A program made the position numbers and the translations under genes. A DNA stretch of 64,000 nucleotides from Liolophura sinensis (Eukaryota > Mollusca > Polyplacophora > Chitonida > Chitonidae), in contig NC_088301.1 of the NCBI RefSeq assembly GCF_032854445.1, positions 13,202,281-13,266,280 on the forward strand. The letters are read 5' to 3'. Under the pieces are notes generated by a model. That model was not told the origin of the DNA, did no database searches, and saw nothing but the letters and a program-made list of their open reading frames with translations. Each line of letters starts with the position of its first letter. The stretch's first letter is position 1. This document shows, one piece after another, positions 1 to 11,024 of this stretch.

Positions 1-652
1 TGATGTTTTTGCGGTGTTATAAATGCTGTGGTATGATATCATAATGCAAAAAGCTATCGTGAGATTGTGACTTGACACAAATTAAACAGTGCAGAAAATG
101 TCATGTCATTGCATATGACTTCAAAATAACCCTCTGGGGCTGACAGAAAAGGTCAGTGGAAAAATGCCAGTTACTATGTCACTGACAAGCTGTATAGTTC
201 TCTGCTTGAGTTTGAATTTGGTCTACTGAGAATTCTCAATCTTAACGTAGGTGTAGTATAGACACATTGTTAAATTTATAATGTTTATTCATCAAGGGAA
301 GATTTTAACCTACACATAAAAAGCATTCAGGTAGCTGGTTATTGTATATGAAGTGTTAGTTTGAACTGAAGCTCAGACGGTCTAATTTGGTTTACTCAGT
401 GCCAAACAAATGTCGTCAACCTACGAGTATGAACTGTTCTGACCATCATGTACATGTAGCGTGGGTGATAATCACAACAACCAGTGTAATACGTAGCAGT
501 AGGCTTATTGAACATTGTGGTTTTACACAGTGCAGGATACATGTGTGAACAACTCTTCATTTCAGCCTGGTTTTGTGGTTTATGTTGTATATATTAAGTT
601 AGCATTGCTACATGTTTATTGGAGTTGTTATTTAAAGCTGTTGTTTTGTGAC
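1..652. other. Non-coding sequence, probably RNF11 intron 1
   Basis: No open reading frame with splice signals or protein similarity is visible. It lies upstream of RNF11 exon 2, and the N-terminal RNF11 exon (which in vertebrates starts MGNCLKS and carries the PPxY motif) is not found here. This is therefore most simply intron sequence, with exon 1 left of the window. Confidence 0.5.
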
Positions 653-884
653 TGGGGGCCTCTATGGCCTAGTGGTTAGCGTGCTAGTGCTGCACAGTGG
701 ATGACTCATCAGTGCAATTGCTGCAAGTTCAAATCCACCTGATGCTGGCTTCCTGTTTCAAGAAATGTACAGATGGTTGTAAGTTTCCCACAGGTTCTGC
801 CTGGCTTCCTCCACCATAATGCTGGCACCATCATATAAGTGAAATATTCTTGAGTACGGCGTAGTCAGTAAATAAATAAATGTT
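653..884 (+). mobile_element. tRNA-derived SINE, nearly full length
   Basis: The head is tRNA-like: TGGCCTAGTGGTTAGCG resembles a pol III A box and AGTTCAAATCC a B box. The body has the shared GATGCTGGCTTCCT and CACCATAATGCTGGC blocks, and the 3' end has ATTCTTGAGTACGGCGTA followed by an AAATA tail. It ends about 30 bp before RNF11 exon 2, so it forms part of the upstream intron close to the acceptor. Confidence 0.85.
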
Positions 885-914
885 TTGCGACTTATGTCTT
901 ATTGTTTTGTCCAG

Positions 915-1063
915 GAGAGTATACCAGTATATCATCCCTCTCCCAATGTTAGCCGACCAGCGAACCTACTTACAGAAGAAGAGCAGATTAAAATTGCCCA
1001 ACGTTTAGGCCTGATACAGCATTTACCCACTGGGGTGTACGATGGAAGTAAAAAGAGCAGAGA
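915..1063 (+). CDS. RNF11: RNF11 exon 2
   Basis: The acceptor TTGTTTTGTCCAG ends at 914, with donor GA|GTAAGC at 1064. The 149 nt hold 49 codons plus two bases of a split Glu codon. The exon contains the EEEQIKIAQR helix and the linker before the RING. Confidence 0.95.
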
Positions 1064-2162
1064 GTAAGCTTTAACATGTTGGAATGATGATGGTACACAT
1101 GTACGTTTTAGATACTTTGCTAAATGTTCCTGTGGACTGGTACGTGGCCATGCTCCTTCATATTCTACTAATAAGGAAGTCATTAAATGTTTATTGAAAG
1201 TATCATATTTATGTAAACAAAGCAAAGTGTTAATTATTTAACCCACATGTGATATGACATGTTTGATGTACTTTATTTACAAATTACACTACTTCAGAGT
1301 AAGGATAAAAGGCTGAATAGATTATATCTTGACATTTTAGATAATGATTTGGTTAAATGAGCTAAAAACTGCACACTTCCCCTGCGTCCACTGTTCAAGA
1401 GAGCTTCATGAAGCTAATACTCATATGGCAGTTTGTGCCGTTTGATGATTCATTTTAGACGGCATGTATTGCACCAATATACCCATATCTCTATATGACA
1501 TGTGGGAAAGTTTGTCTGTAACTTGCCAAAGATCAGTGGTTTATACCGGGCACTTCGGTTTCCTCCACTCATGAACTTGTCTGCCATTGCATAAAAATGT
1601 TTGAGCCTGGTGTTAAACAATCAAGGTAATAAATAAACCAAATAAATAAATAAATGAAGACTGCATACATGTTCATGAGGCGTTGTATAGATTACTTCTC
1701 ACTTCTTCAAGTAAACTATATAAATCACATTTTTTGACTCAGACTCAAGTCGATCCTTTTATTTCTGTTAGTAAAGGTTTGCGAAAGTTTCATGGTTATC
1801 TATTTAAATTCAAACAGAAATAAAACTGTTGGAGTGGAGTCAGAATGTCTGATGTTAAAATGTATATGTATGTATCTTTTGTGTAAATTGTGTTACAGGT
1901 GCTAAACAGTGATACATATATTAATTTTAATGCATGCAACTTTCTGCTTGCTCCCTTAACACTTGTACATCTTTCTTTGTCGTTGCACAGGTGCGTGATA
2001 TGCATGGGTGAGTTCATCATCGGGGACTATTTGCGCTACCTGCCCTGTATGCATACATATCACAGAGAGTGTATTGATGACTGGTTAATGCGATCCTTCA
2101 CCTGTCCATCATGTATGGAGCCTGTGGATGCTGCCTTACTGTCCACCTATGAAGCCAACTGA
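915..2162 (+). CDS. RNF11: RNF11, RING-H2 E3 ubiquitin ligase (last two coding exons; 5' partial)
   Basis: Two exons joined in phase 2 encode the C-terminal 107 residues of RNF11. Exon 915-1063 gives the conserved block PVYHPSPN, TEEEQIKIAQRLGLIQHLP and GVYDG; exon 1991-2162 gives the RING-H2 domain. Visible zinc ligands are CVIC, CMHTYH, C and CPSC (C3H2C3 order), ending in the nearly invariant WLMRSFTCPSCMEPVDAAL and a short tail STYEAN before TGA. RNF11 is a small membrane-associated E3 adaptor that works with NEDD4-family HECT ligases through a PPxY motif and acts in TGF-beta, NF-kB (A20 complex) and endosomal pathways. The PPxY and myristoylation site belong to the missing first exon. 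The gene lies head-to-tail with WDR18 on the same strand. Identity is certain from the sequence; cell role is from the family. Confidence 0.97.
1499..1655 (+). mobile_element. Degenerate SINE-like copy in the RNF11 last intron
   Basis: The sequence TGTGGGAAAGTTTGTCTGTAACTTGCC leads to a GGTTTCCTCC block, a GTGTTAAACAATCAAG segment and an AAATAAATAAATAAATG tail. It is a diverged relative of the main SINE family; the most similar copy is at 30568-30712. Heavy divergence suggests an old insertion. Confidence 0.5.
1991..2162 (+). CDS. RNF11: RNF11 exon 3 (RING domain and stop)
   Basis: The acceptor CTTTGTCGTTGCACAG ends at 1990. One base completes the split Glu codon, followed by 56 codons and TGA at 2160-2162. 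It contains the whole RING-H2 finger (CVIC, CMHTYH, CIDDW, CPSC). Confidence 0.97.
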
Positions 2163-5100
2163 CCACATCACTTCATGTCGTAGCCAAATTACACCCACCT
2201 GCCACATGCCATGTGAAGTACTCCTTACACTGTACCTCAGCCTGAGGATGGAGGCGGCATGGTGGGGAGGATACGACAGCTGCATGGACAGCACACTATA
2301 CATGTGACATAGCTCCAGGAAAAAGGGATCTGCTACAATTAAATACAAATGTGAATAAGCCATAAGGTTTGTGATATCAACTGTGCTTCAGAGACTGTGC
2401 TTTTATGGCTGAACTATACAGAACATTGTGTATCAGATCTACTTTCAATTATGTTATCATTTGGTGGGGATGGTTGATTGGATCACCTGTCTTGTTAAGG
2501 ACATATTTCACACCTGCGCACTTTTCCTTTACTCAGTCACACCTGTTAAAATGTCCCTCTTCTCGCGTACACATCATGTCGGCTGACAGGAGTTTTAGTC
2601 AGGATGTCTCCTTTGTCAGCTTTAACCTTACACTGCAGTACTTACATGTAGGTGCCTTCACTGTAGCATCACTCTTTTGATACAATGTGTGTTGTTTATT
2701 GATACATGTGAGTGTTTGCATACAGAACTACATGTGCATGTAAGTGTTACACTTGACGTTGGGTCAAAACTTTGTAATATTTCAGAATTAGTTCATAGAT
2801 GTTTATATACATGCATTTTACCTGTATCTTAATTAAGATATAGATATAATTAATTAGATATAATTAAGATATAATTCTAGACAGGTTTCTAACAGAGTTA
2901 CATTTATAATCCTGTGTAGTGCTTATTCACTAGTGCTTCAGCAATGACAGGCTGCATGTCTCTTGAGTTGAATTGCATTTCACCAGCGACAGTTGAGTAA
3001 GGATACAAAAATGCAAGTTTTACATCATTTCACTGTCCTCCACAAATATCTCATTTGACTTGCTTCTTGGACTTCACATACATAATTAGAATATTTGATA
3101 CTAAGACCTAATTGTTCACATCCATGTGACAAATTGAATCTATGTCCAGGAATGAATGTGACTTTTCCCAAGGTAGGTTTATCATTGCAGTTGTTCTCAC
3201 CTTTCTAAAGCCACACATGCATTTACTTGTAGAGCAGTCTAAAAGTGTCTCTAATTGGTAGGATTGGGTGTGACCAAAAGGTTATTAATGTAAAACCTTC
3301 TGCTGTCAATACACTCAAGGATAATGGCCATGCGACAGTCAGGAGACAAGTAGTATGTGCAAATCTGTGTGAATACACCCTTGATGAACTGAATGAGTAG
3401 GATTACATTCTACACAAATGTTATTGAAGCTCATTCATAATTCTTTTGACCTGGAAAACAAGGCAATTTCATTGGCTCAAGGCTTTTTTCAGTCCTAGAA
3501 AGTGGAGGAATTTGGTTCATGACTTTCTTTTAGACTGGAAAGCCATGATTTGATATTCATCCCCAAGATGGTGTCTTCAGGTGGTTTTATGATATGTGTT
3601 TTCATGTTGAACTTAGAAAAGCATTTTAAATTGTACCAAATCACCTGTGTTTGTTTGTACTTGTGAAAACAGACAAGTACCCCCCCCTCTTTATTAATAG
3701 AATAGTGTGTTCCCTAACACATGTAAATCTACATACATGTGTTATTCTCAATGCTCATGTATTTGTGTTAACTATAAATATGTCAGTTTAGATAACATTA
3801 TGAAATATGTGATGTCACAACATGCCAAAACTTTGCATTTATTGAAAACCAAATCAGGACTCCTATATATGGAAAAGTCTATGTGAAATGTAATGGAAGT
3901 TCAGAAGTATTTATAGCTAAAATAGTTGATACAATTTTGTGCCATATGATTCTGGCTGGCATTTGTGGTATTTGGATGACTGCAAAGCTTCACACACCTA
4001 CCCTCCTCTAAAGTAAAGGTGAAAATGTAATGTCTACCTGTAAATTAACTAAACACAAACATTAACTCTATGCTTCTGGTATTATAATTGCAAGTATCGG
4101 TAATTATCAATATGGATGTTCCAGAATTAATAGAAGCATGTGTTCAGGGCACCATTCTGTTATGGGTGAAGATAACAGTGTAGGTACAACTAGGCTCATG
4201 ACTTGTTTTGGAGAATTGTGAAATGATACATGTATTAGCTTAGCAATTCAAATAGATTTGTTGAAAGATTAGGGGATTGTTCAAAAGGAGGAAGGAAAAA
4301 ACATGCAGTGATAAATGGGCGAATGTTGAAATTCCCAGCCATTTTTATCAACAATCCAAATACTAATGTGCTTTCTGAAATTCATAATGCTCTAGTACTA
4401 AGCAGTATCTACATGTAAGTTATGGTGTATTTATAAACATAGGTTTAATATAAGCTATTTAAACAGAATTGTCCATATTTGATATAAAGAGTAGAAGTTT
4501 ACCCTGGTGAAAAGTACTCTGTGCTTAATTTAATACATGTAGCTTTTGTTATTATTCCTGTGTTCAGAGTACTGATATTGAATGCAGAAAATGTACCATT
4601 TTCTGTTTCCATGTACATTATATTTATTCAACATTGTATGTAAAAAAAAAAAATGTATTCAAGGAAGTATGTGATATAAATGAGCCCAGGTAATTGAGCA
4701 GGAAGCTGAGTTTTTACACATCTGTTTCCTGGTTCATAAATGGATATTTACAGTTCCTGCAGGCTAAATCACTTCTGTATAGTAAAATCTGATAGACTGT
4801 ATTTTCCCTAAAGTTTAGAATGTAAAAATGCACTTCCAGAAGCGCATGAAGACATAAAAATGATACAAAACTTTAAGTTTTTGTGATGAGCAAATTAATC
4901 AGCCTTCACACAAAAAAAAATAATAAGTGGCCCTAGATTTGTCACTTGAGAACAGCTAAACTTTAGGTGAAAGACAATATCTACAGACCGTGCTATCCTA
5001 GCTCCAGGCTTGTCATATTACACATGTGGTATTGGGGATTCTGCATTGTATATAGTGTATATAAATGTAAATGAATGTGTCATGTGATGTGAAATGCTTT

Positions 5101-5271
5101 AAACTCACAGATCCTTAGTTTACAGGAGTGTAGCAAGACCATGAGCTTGGATGTGATAAAGTGTACAAATTATCTCCCCTGATTTATGTTTATTCGATTT
5201 ACATTCAAGCTTTTATGCCATTTACTACTCTTTTTTTTGTTGTTACCAGTGCTCTCACCGTGGTGTAGTTG

Positions 5272-5277
5272 AATAAA
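5272..5277 (+). terminator. Candidate RNF11 poly(A) signal
   Basis: Canonical AATAAA in GTTGAATAAACAC, 3.1 kb after the stop codon, with GT- and T-rich sequence just downstream. The site actually used cannot be told from DNA alone. Confidence 0.3.
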
Positions 5278-7964
5278 CACACTCACAGCCAAATTGAAGT
5301 TGTATTGGTTAAAAAGTCATTCTTAGTTTGCTAATTATTTAAGGTTAAATTTTGGTTGTATTCTCAGCTATACGTACATGTACCTAAAAAATTCATTGTT
5401 GGGTGTAACATTCCTGATCAAGCCAGTAAAACTAGACTAGGTTGGCGGGAACATTTTTTTTGGTATTACGGTGAAAAATATTCAGACTTAAAAAAGATTA
5501 ACATTGCGATATGATTAAAAAAGGATAATAGAAAAAATCCAGTAGAAACTTGGAACCTTGTTTAGACGGTTTCGGACCGAGAAGCATATATATATTTTTT
5601 TTAATGATGGCCCAAGTTGATCTGTAACTCTGGGTTGTCCAATAGAATCAGGCCAGATTTTTGAATCATAGTCCTATAACTGATGTAAAAACCCCTAACA
5701 TACATGCATTGACATTTGTGAAACCTGTATGTCTCCTGTCCTATATGTCAGGTGCGTCTTCATCTGAGGTGTGTATCTACCTGTGCGTGTTTTGTGTGAC
5801 ATCTGTGAACAGTTTCTGGAGTGTGTACAGGATGACCTGGTCACATGGTACAAGCACTGTGTGGTCACCTGGCTGGTTCACGCCATCCCCTGTCTGTCAG
5901 CCCATGGCCATGCACCAGGAAGTTCTCTCTTAACCACATTATGTGTGTCAGTCATGAGATTATAGCCCGGGAAAAGCTGCTTTGTTCATTTGCTGCAACA
6001 GGTTAAAATAGACATAGCAGTTGCCATGGTGACCTAATCTGTTTTGTCTCATTGGGTTTGTTTTAGGGTCTGTTAACTGAACTAGATCTCTTACATGTAT
6101 CTCAACTGCATGACTTTAAAGCATGATAAGGCAGTTTTCGTGTTTTGTCATGGACACAATACATCGGCGATTGTAGGCTTCCTGATCATGTGTCATTTTC
6201 AAGGTAGATGTGTAATAAGTGTGGAGAATGTCTTTAGATGATGATTATGGCACATTTTAAGTAAGTTACCCATGCATGCAAAGTCAGCCGTGCTTTGTAC
6301 AGGTGTAATATGTTAACCCTACTCTTTAATATTAATATATGGATCATAACATGTTTTAGGCATTGTTGTTGAACACCACACAGTCAGGTAGACTTCAGTT
6401 TTCATCTTGTTCCCCATTTTCCTGTTGACGAGTGCCACACAATTTGTCCAAGTAACAGCCAGTTACAGCGGACTCAAGTAGCCCTAAAGTGTTTCAGAAT
6501 GCTTTCACTTCCATTTTAAGCTTTTACATACATTCACAAAAACCCAAACAATTACACATAAAATGTGTAGAAACCATGCAATAATCAGATAGATATGTGT
6601 CACAGTATTAATGTCTTTGCCAAGAACAGACTATGGACAAGCGCATAGTCTTATAATCACTGGGTCACACAAAGTGCGGGTTTAAATATAGCTGTGGGCA
6701 GGGAATTCGTAAATTTCCCACTCTCACTGCTTGTGAGGCTTTGGCAACAGTAAGTGGTCAAAGATGCTCATGTGGGCATGTGCACTGTCTAACGATCATT
6801 GAGACTATTTGCCTGTCAACAGCATGGTGTGCATATTTGTACCTCGCATGCAGGGAAGTTTGTCAGTATCAGGCCTACAGTGGGTTTTCGCCAGACACTC
6901 TTTAATCCTTCACCCTTAAAACTGACCACCATTCTGCTTGTGAAAAATTGAGTATGTAGGTATCCATTTGTTAATTTGCTGTCCTGAAGTTTATGTTAAT
7001 AAGGTTACTTTAACACATTATGAAACCTTAAGCCATCCACATGTTCAAGATCTCCACCAATATTTTGTTGTTTCTTTTTGTAAACATTTATATGATGTAT
7101 TGAAATAGTTAGGAGTCAACAGCTTTAGAATATATTTATGATTTTTGCTTTGTCATTTTTTTCGTCTTTGTTATTTAATTCTTTTTTTTTTTACAATTAT
7201 TCAGACATTTTGTTCTACAGTGCTGTTACATGAATGTGACTCAATAGTTATGAGAAAGAGAAAGCAAGAGTGGCTTGTGGAGATTCAGGCGTGCTTTTGG
7301 GGGAGTATTCGTATTGTGGTGTACATACAGTGTGTTCGAATGAAAATAACTGGATCAAGGCGAGACATGTATATATACTTATGATTGTAAATATATATGT
7401 GTATATATATCTACCACACTGCGTATGGTGTGTTTACACGCAAGACAGTCAGGCACTGGATACTGGCTGAAAAGGAAATGTTTTTGTGTCACTTGATTTC
7501 TATTTGTGCTAACTACATTAACTGTGTAAAGATTTATCAAGTATAAACTCTTTAATCTATCGAATTTGTCAAATTTTTTATGCATGAAAGAACCACTTAT
7601 TACGCCCTGTCAACAAGTCATTTTCCAGCTTTTGACAAGTACATGTAGAGTTATGTGCACATGTTCCCTGGTGACCAGTACTTTAGATATTACTTCACAA
7701 AGCACACATAGCACTACATGTGCTATGTAAAACGGGTCTTAGAGAGTTAGATAGTTGCTAACATGATGCCTGTCATTGTTATCTTGCAACAAAAGTAGGT
7801 TGAATATTTCCTGTATGCAGTCAGGCCTTTTCCTCAGGCAAATGATAATCTGTACAATTTTTGATGTTACATATCAAAAGAATAAAAAAAATGTCTATTA
7901 AAATATGTTACAAGGAACTGTGGAGTGTAATAAGGTGCCTGGGGAAGGGCATTGTTTGTTTATT

Positions 7965-8085
7965 TGTTTGGGTTTTTTTTTTTCACTTAATTGGTTTTCT
8001 CTGCCCATAAACCTGACTATGTTGCCATACAAGTCAAATCTTCTTGAGGATGGGATTAAACATCAAGTCAAGTAAATAAGAGCCT
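7965..8085 (+). mobile_element. Very diverged SINE-like remnant
   Basis: A GGTTTTCTCTGCCCATAA block is followed by CTTCTTGAGGATGGGATTAAAC and AAGTAAATAAG. This order matches the 3' half of the main SINE (GGTTTCCTCC, TTGAGTACGGCGTAAAAC, AAATAAATA) with many changes. Confidence 0.35.
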
Positions 8086-8800
8086 TTCGTTTAAACTTAG
8101 GTAAGCAATTTTAATAAAGGACAGAAAATATCTGGAGGACCATTTCATATGCGTAATATGTGGTGTAAGAATATCATGGTAAATTTACATTACGTTACTT
8201 GGTGTAAGTGTGAGAACTCTAATAGCTATGTAGACCTAAGTAATAAACAAACTTATAAGTAACAGCCAGTGAATTATTTTGTTTAATTAGATGAGCAGTT
8301 ATTTCCAGTTTCAGTTCTGTTAAATCACACCAAAGATTAATACATATGTATCTGCTGTGTGTAATATCAGAAGGCCTTAGTGTGCTAATTGTTTTCATGC
8401 ATTCAGTAATGTCACTCACTACTTTGGCTCTGTCTCTTCATTTTGCTCACATCCTGTCTGTTACCACTTTGCTAATGTGTGTGTGTCTTTGAGATAAAGT
8501 TTGAGGAAATGCTGTTACATGCTTGTCATCGTCCTTTGTGGTATATTTATGTACATACATGTATAGCTCACAGTCAGAGGGGAATAATCACATCATTGAG
8601 TGATACAGGATATACAAGTGTAAAACAATATATTAACATGTTCTGAGAGAAATAAACATGTCATTTATACATAATTATATATGGCTTCTTTTTTAGTATT
8701 TGTGATTCTAACACTGGCAGATATTATACTCAAATACGATATCAGCTGACATAGTTGTGGTTAGTTTGTATCGTTATTATCATAGGTTGGTGGCTAGCGC

Positions 8801-8806
8801 AATAAA
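8801..8806 (+). terminator. Candidate distal poly(A) signal
   Basis: AATAAAG at the end of the AT-rich tract, about 250 bp before the 9-kb minisatellite. It would be the last plausible 3' end for RNF11 before the array. Confidence 0.25.
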
Positions 8807-8955
8807 GTTTCAATCTAAGACGGTCGTGTAATGTGTGGAGGAAGCCAAACTATCGTCCTTGATCAAACTGGTGATTACCAGAGGACTTCACAAAGAGGTG
8901 CATTATACTTGGATAACATTGTTTTCAAGCAAGCAGTCATTAATAACACAGAGCC

Positions 8956-9020
8956 TGTGTATGCATGTTTGGGGTTTAACACCGTACTTAACAATTTTTA
9001 AGTCCTTTGATGACAGTGAG
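8956..9020 (+). mobile_element. Fragment of a second dispersed repeat family
   Basis: It contains GTTTGGGGTTTAACACCGTACTTAACAATTTTT, whose parts recur at 13404-13460 (GCTTGGGGTTTAACGTCATACTTAAC), in reverse at about 33735-33780, and weakly at 54325-54355. This GGTTTAACGTCGTACTTAAC signature is, from memory, common in molluscan genomes. Confidence 0.5.
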
Positions 9021-9049
9021 TCACTATGGTCAGTGTGCATACATACACT

Positions 9050-10620
9050 GTGCTGTCGGCATACTTTAACTCGATGGAGCCTCGTGGCTGGTGTCAGTAT
9101 TCTGACTCGATGTGGCCTCATGCTTGATGTCAGTATACTGTGACAGGATGGGGCATCGTGACAGGCCTCAGCATACTGTGACAGGATGGGGCATCATGAC
9201 AGGCGTCAGTATACTTTGAGTGGATGGAGCCTCGTGTCTGGTGTCAGTATTCTGACTCGATGTAGCCTCATGCTTGGTGTCAGTATACTCTGACAGGATG
9301 GGGCATCGTGACAGGCGTCAGTATACTGTGACAGGATGGGGCATCATGACAGGCGTCAGTATACTTTGAGTGGATGGAGCCTTGTGTCTGGTGTCAGTAT
9401 TCTGACTCGATGTAGCCTCATAATTGGTGTCAGTATACTGTGACAGGGTGGGGCATCGTGACAGGCGTCAGTATACTTTGAGTGGATGGAGCCTCATGCC
9501 TGGTGTCAGTATTCTGACTCGATGTAGCCTCATAATTGGTGTCAGTATACTGTGACAGGATGGGGCATCGTGACAGGCGTCATTATACTGTGACAGGATG
9601 GAGCCTTGTGTCTGGTGTCAGTATTCTGACTCGATGTAGCCTCATGCTTGGTGTCAGTATACTGTGACAGGATGGGGCATCATGACAGGCCTCATTATAT
9701 CGTGACTGGATGGAGCCTTGTGTCTGGTGTCAGTATTCTGACTCGATGAGGCCTCATGCTTGGTGTCAGTATAATGTGACAGGATGAGGCATCATGACAG
9801 GCCTCAGTATACTTTGACTGGATGGAGCCTTGTGTCTGGTGTCAGTATTCTGACTCGATGTAGCCTCATAATTGGTGTCAGTATACTGTGACAGGATGGG
9901 GCATCGTGACAGGCGTCATTATACTGTGACTGGATGGAGCCTTGTGTCTGGTGTCAGTATTCTGACTCGATGTAGCCTCATAATTGGTGTCAGTATACTG
10001 TGACAGGATGGAGCATCGTGACAGGCATCATTATACTGTGACAGGATGGGGCATCGTGACAGGCGTCAGTATACTGTGACTGGATGGAGCCTCGTGTCTG
10101 GTGTCAGTATTCTGACTCGATGTGGCCTCATGCTTGGTGTCAGTATACTCTGACAGGATGGAGCATCGTGACAGGCGTCAGTATACTGTGACAGGATGGG
10201 GCATCATGACAGGCGTCAGTATACTTTGAGTGGATGGAGCCTTGTGTCTGGTGTCAGTATTCTGACTCGATGTAGCCTCATGCTTGGTGTCAGTATACTG
10301 TGACAGGATGGGGCATCGTGACAGGCCTCAGTATACTTTGACTGGATGGAGCCTCGTGCCTGGTGCCAGTATTCTGACTCGATGTAGCCTCATAATTGGT
10401 GTCAGTATACTCTGACAGGATGGAGCATCATGACAGGCCTCAGTATACTGTGACTGGGTGGGGTTTCATGTCTTATGTGAGTATTCTGTGATTGGGTGGG
10501 GTCTCTTTTGTCTGGTATCAGTATAATGTGACGGGGTGGGCCATCATGTCCAGTGTCAGTGTACTGTGACTGGGTGGGTCTCCATGCCTGAGTATACTAT
10601 GTCTGGCTGGAGTGTCGCAT
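9050..10620. repeat. Minisatellite of 36-38-bp monomers in a higher-order pattern
   Basis: Roughly forty monomers end in GTGTCAGTAT(A/T)C. Three monomer types alternate: one starting CTGACTCGATGTAGCCTCAT (36 bp), one CTGTGACAGGATGGGGCATC (38 bp) and one CTTTGAGTGGATGGAGCCT (38 bp). The usual order is the GAGCCT type, then the CTCGATG type, then one or two GGGGCATC types, so the real period is about 112 or 150 bp. The last three or four units are degenerate. The array fills the space between the RNF11 end and the WDR18 promoter. Confidence 0.92.
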
Positions 10621-11006
10621 CTAGTGTTCTAGTGAAGCAGCAGTGTAAGCCTTTTTACACTGGAACAGGCCTGAAAGTACCATGTCGAAAGATATGACTG
10701 AAATGCTATGAGCAAAGATTTGAATCGCCATACAAGCAGAAAATCTATCATTCATTTAACTACAAGTTATCAGGAAACTAAATATATTAATTGTAGTGCC
10801 TATTCTGCAGCTTTCAATCCAACTGTTAACCTTGCTGTTAATTGAAAATTTTAACTTTTCCGTTCTATAATTTAGAAATCCGAGGCCAAATACAGTCCAC
10901 TACAAGGTCTATCCTTGTAACAAGAGAAAACGACGCGGATGCGGATCAAGGGAAATAATTTTGGTTACGCTATAAGGTTATTCCCCTTTAATTTGACAGA
11001 TGCAAG
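10621..11006 (+). promoter_or_regulatory. WDR18 promoter region and 5'UTR
   Basis: About 390 bp of unique sequence lie between the minisatellite and the WDR18 start codon. No TATA box is evident near the start. The 3' part is locally GC-richer and runs into CAAGATGGCGGCGCC at the ATG. The short space makes this the likely core promoter. Confidence 0.5.
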
Positions 11007-11015
11007 ATGGCGGCG
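11003..11015 (+). promoter_or_regulatory. YY1-type motif on the start codon
   Basis: CAAGATGGCGGCG matches the well-known YY1 consensus (AAnATGGCGGC). In many housekeeping and ribosome-biogenesis genes this motif sits just downstream of the transcription start and often includes the initiator ATG, as here. Use as a YY1 site is inferred. Confidence 0.6.
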
Positions 11016-11024
11016 CCCACGGAG
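11007..11024 (+). CDS. WDR18: WDR18 exon 1 (six codons)
   Basis: MAAPTE, then donor GAG|GTGAAA. The human protein also starts MAAP and then a Glu-Val, and exon 2 starts with Val in phase 0. That is why I chose this very short first coding exon. Confidence 0.85.

Larger units (their letters stand above)
2163..8955 (+). other. RNF11 3'UTR and intergenic region, no further gene seen
   Basis: About 6.8 kb of AT-rich sequence follows the RNF11 stop. Several AATAAA hexamers occur; the two best placed are listed separately. Vertebrate RNF11 also has a long 3'UTR, so much of this may be transcribed (inference). Short open frames around 5661-5965 and 7145-7470 show no splice signals, family motifs or convincing composition. 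Degenerate SINE remnants lie near 6830-6910 and 7965-8085. Confidence 0.4.
11000..11024 (+). other. Upstream ATG overlapping the WDR18 start, out of frame
   Basis: An ATG at 11000 lies seven bases before the WDR18 ATG, in another frame. Spliced to exon 2, it reads 13 codons (MQDGGAHG then GPDNH) and stops at TGA, overlapping the real start. It acts only if transcription starts upstream of 11000. Confidence 0.4.

Noticed and set aside
5661-5965. Two overlapping ORFs, one Cys-rich, downstream of RNF11
   Set aside because: No splice sites, two frames equally open, no family recognised; probably 3'UTR or intergenic chance ORFs.
9050-10620. Possible CRISPR array because of regular 36-38-bp repeats
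   Set aside because: There are no spacers: the monomers abut and vary gradually, and the context is an animal genome.
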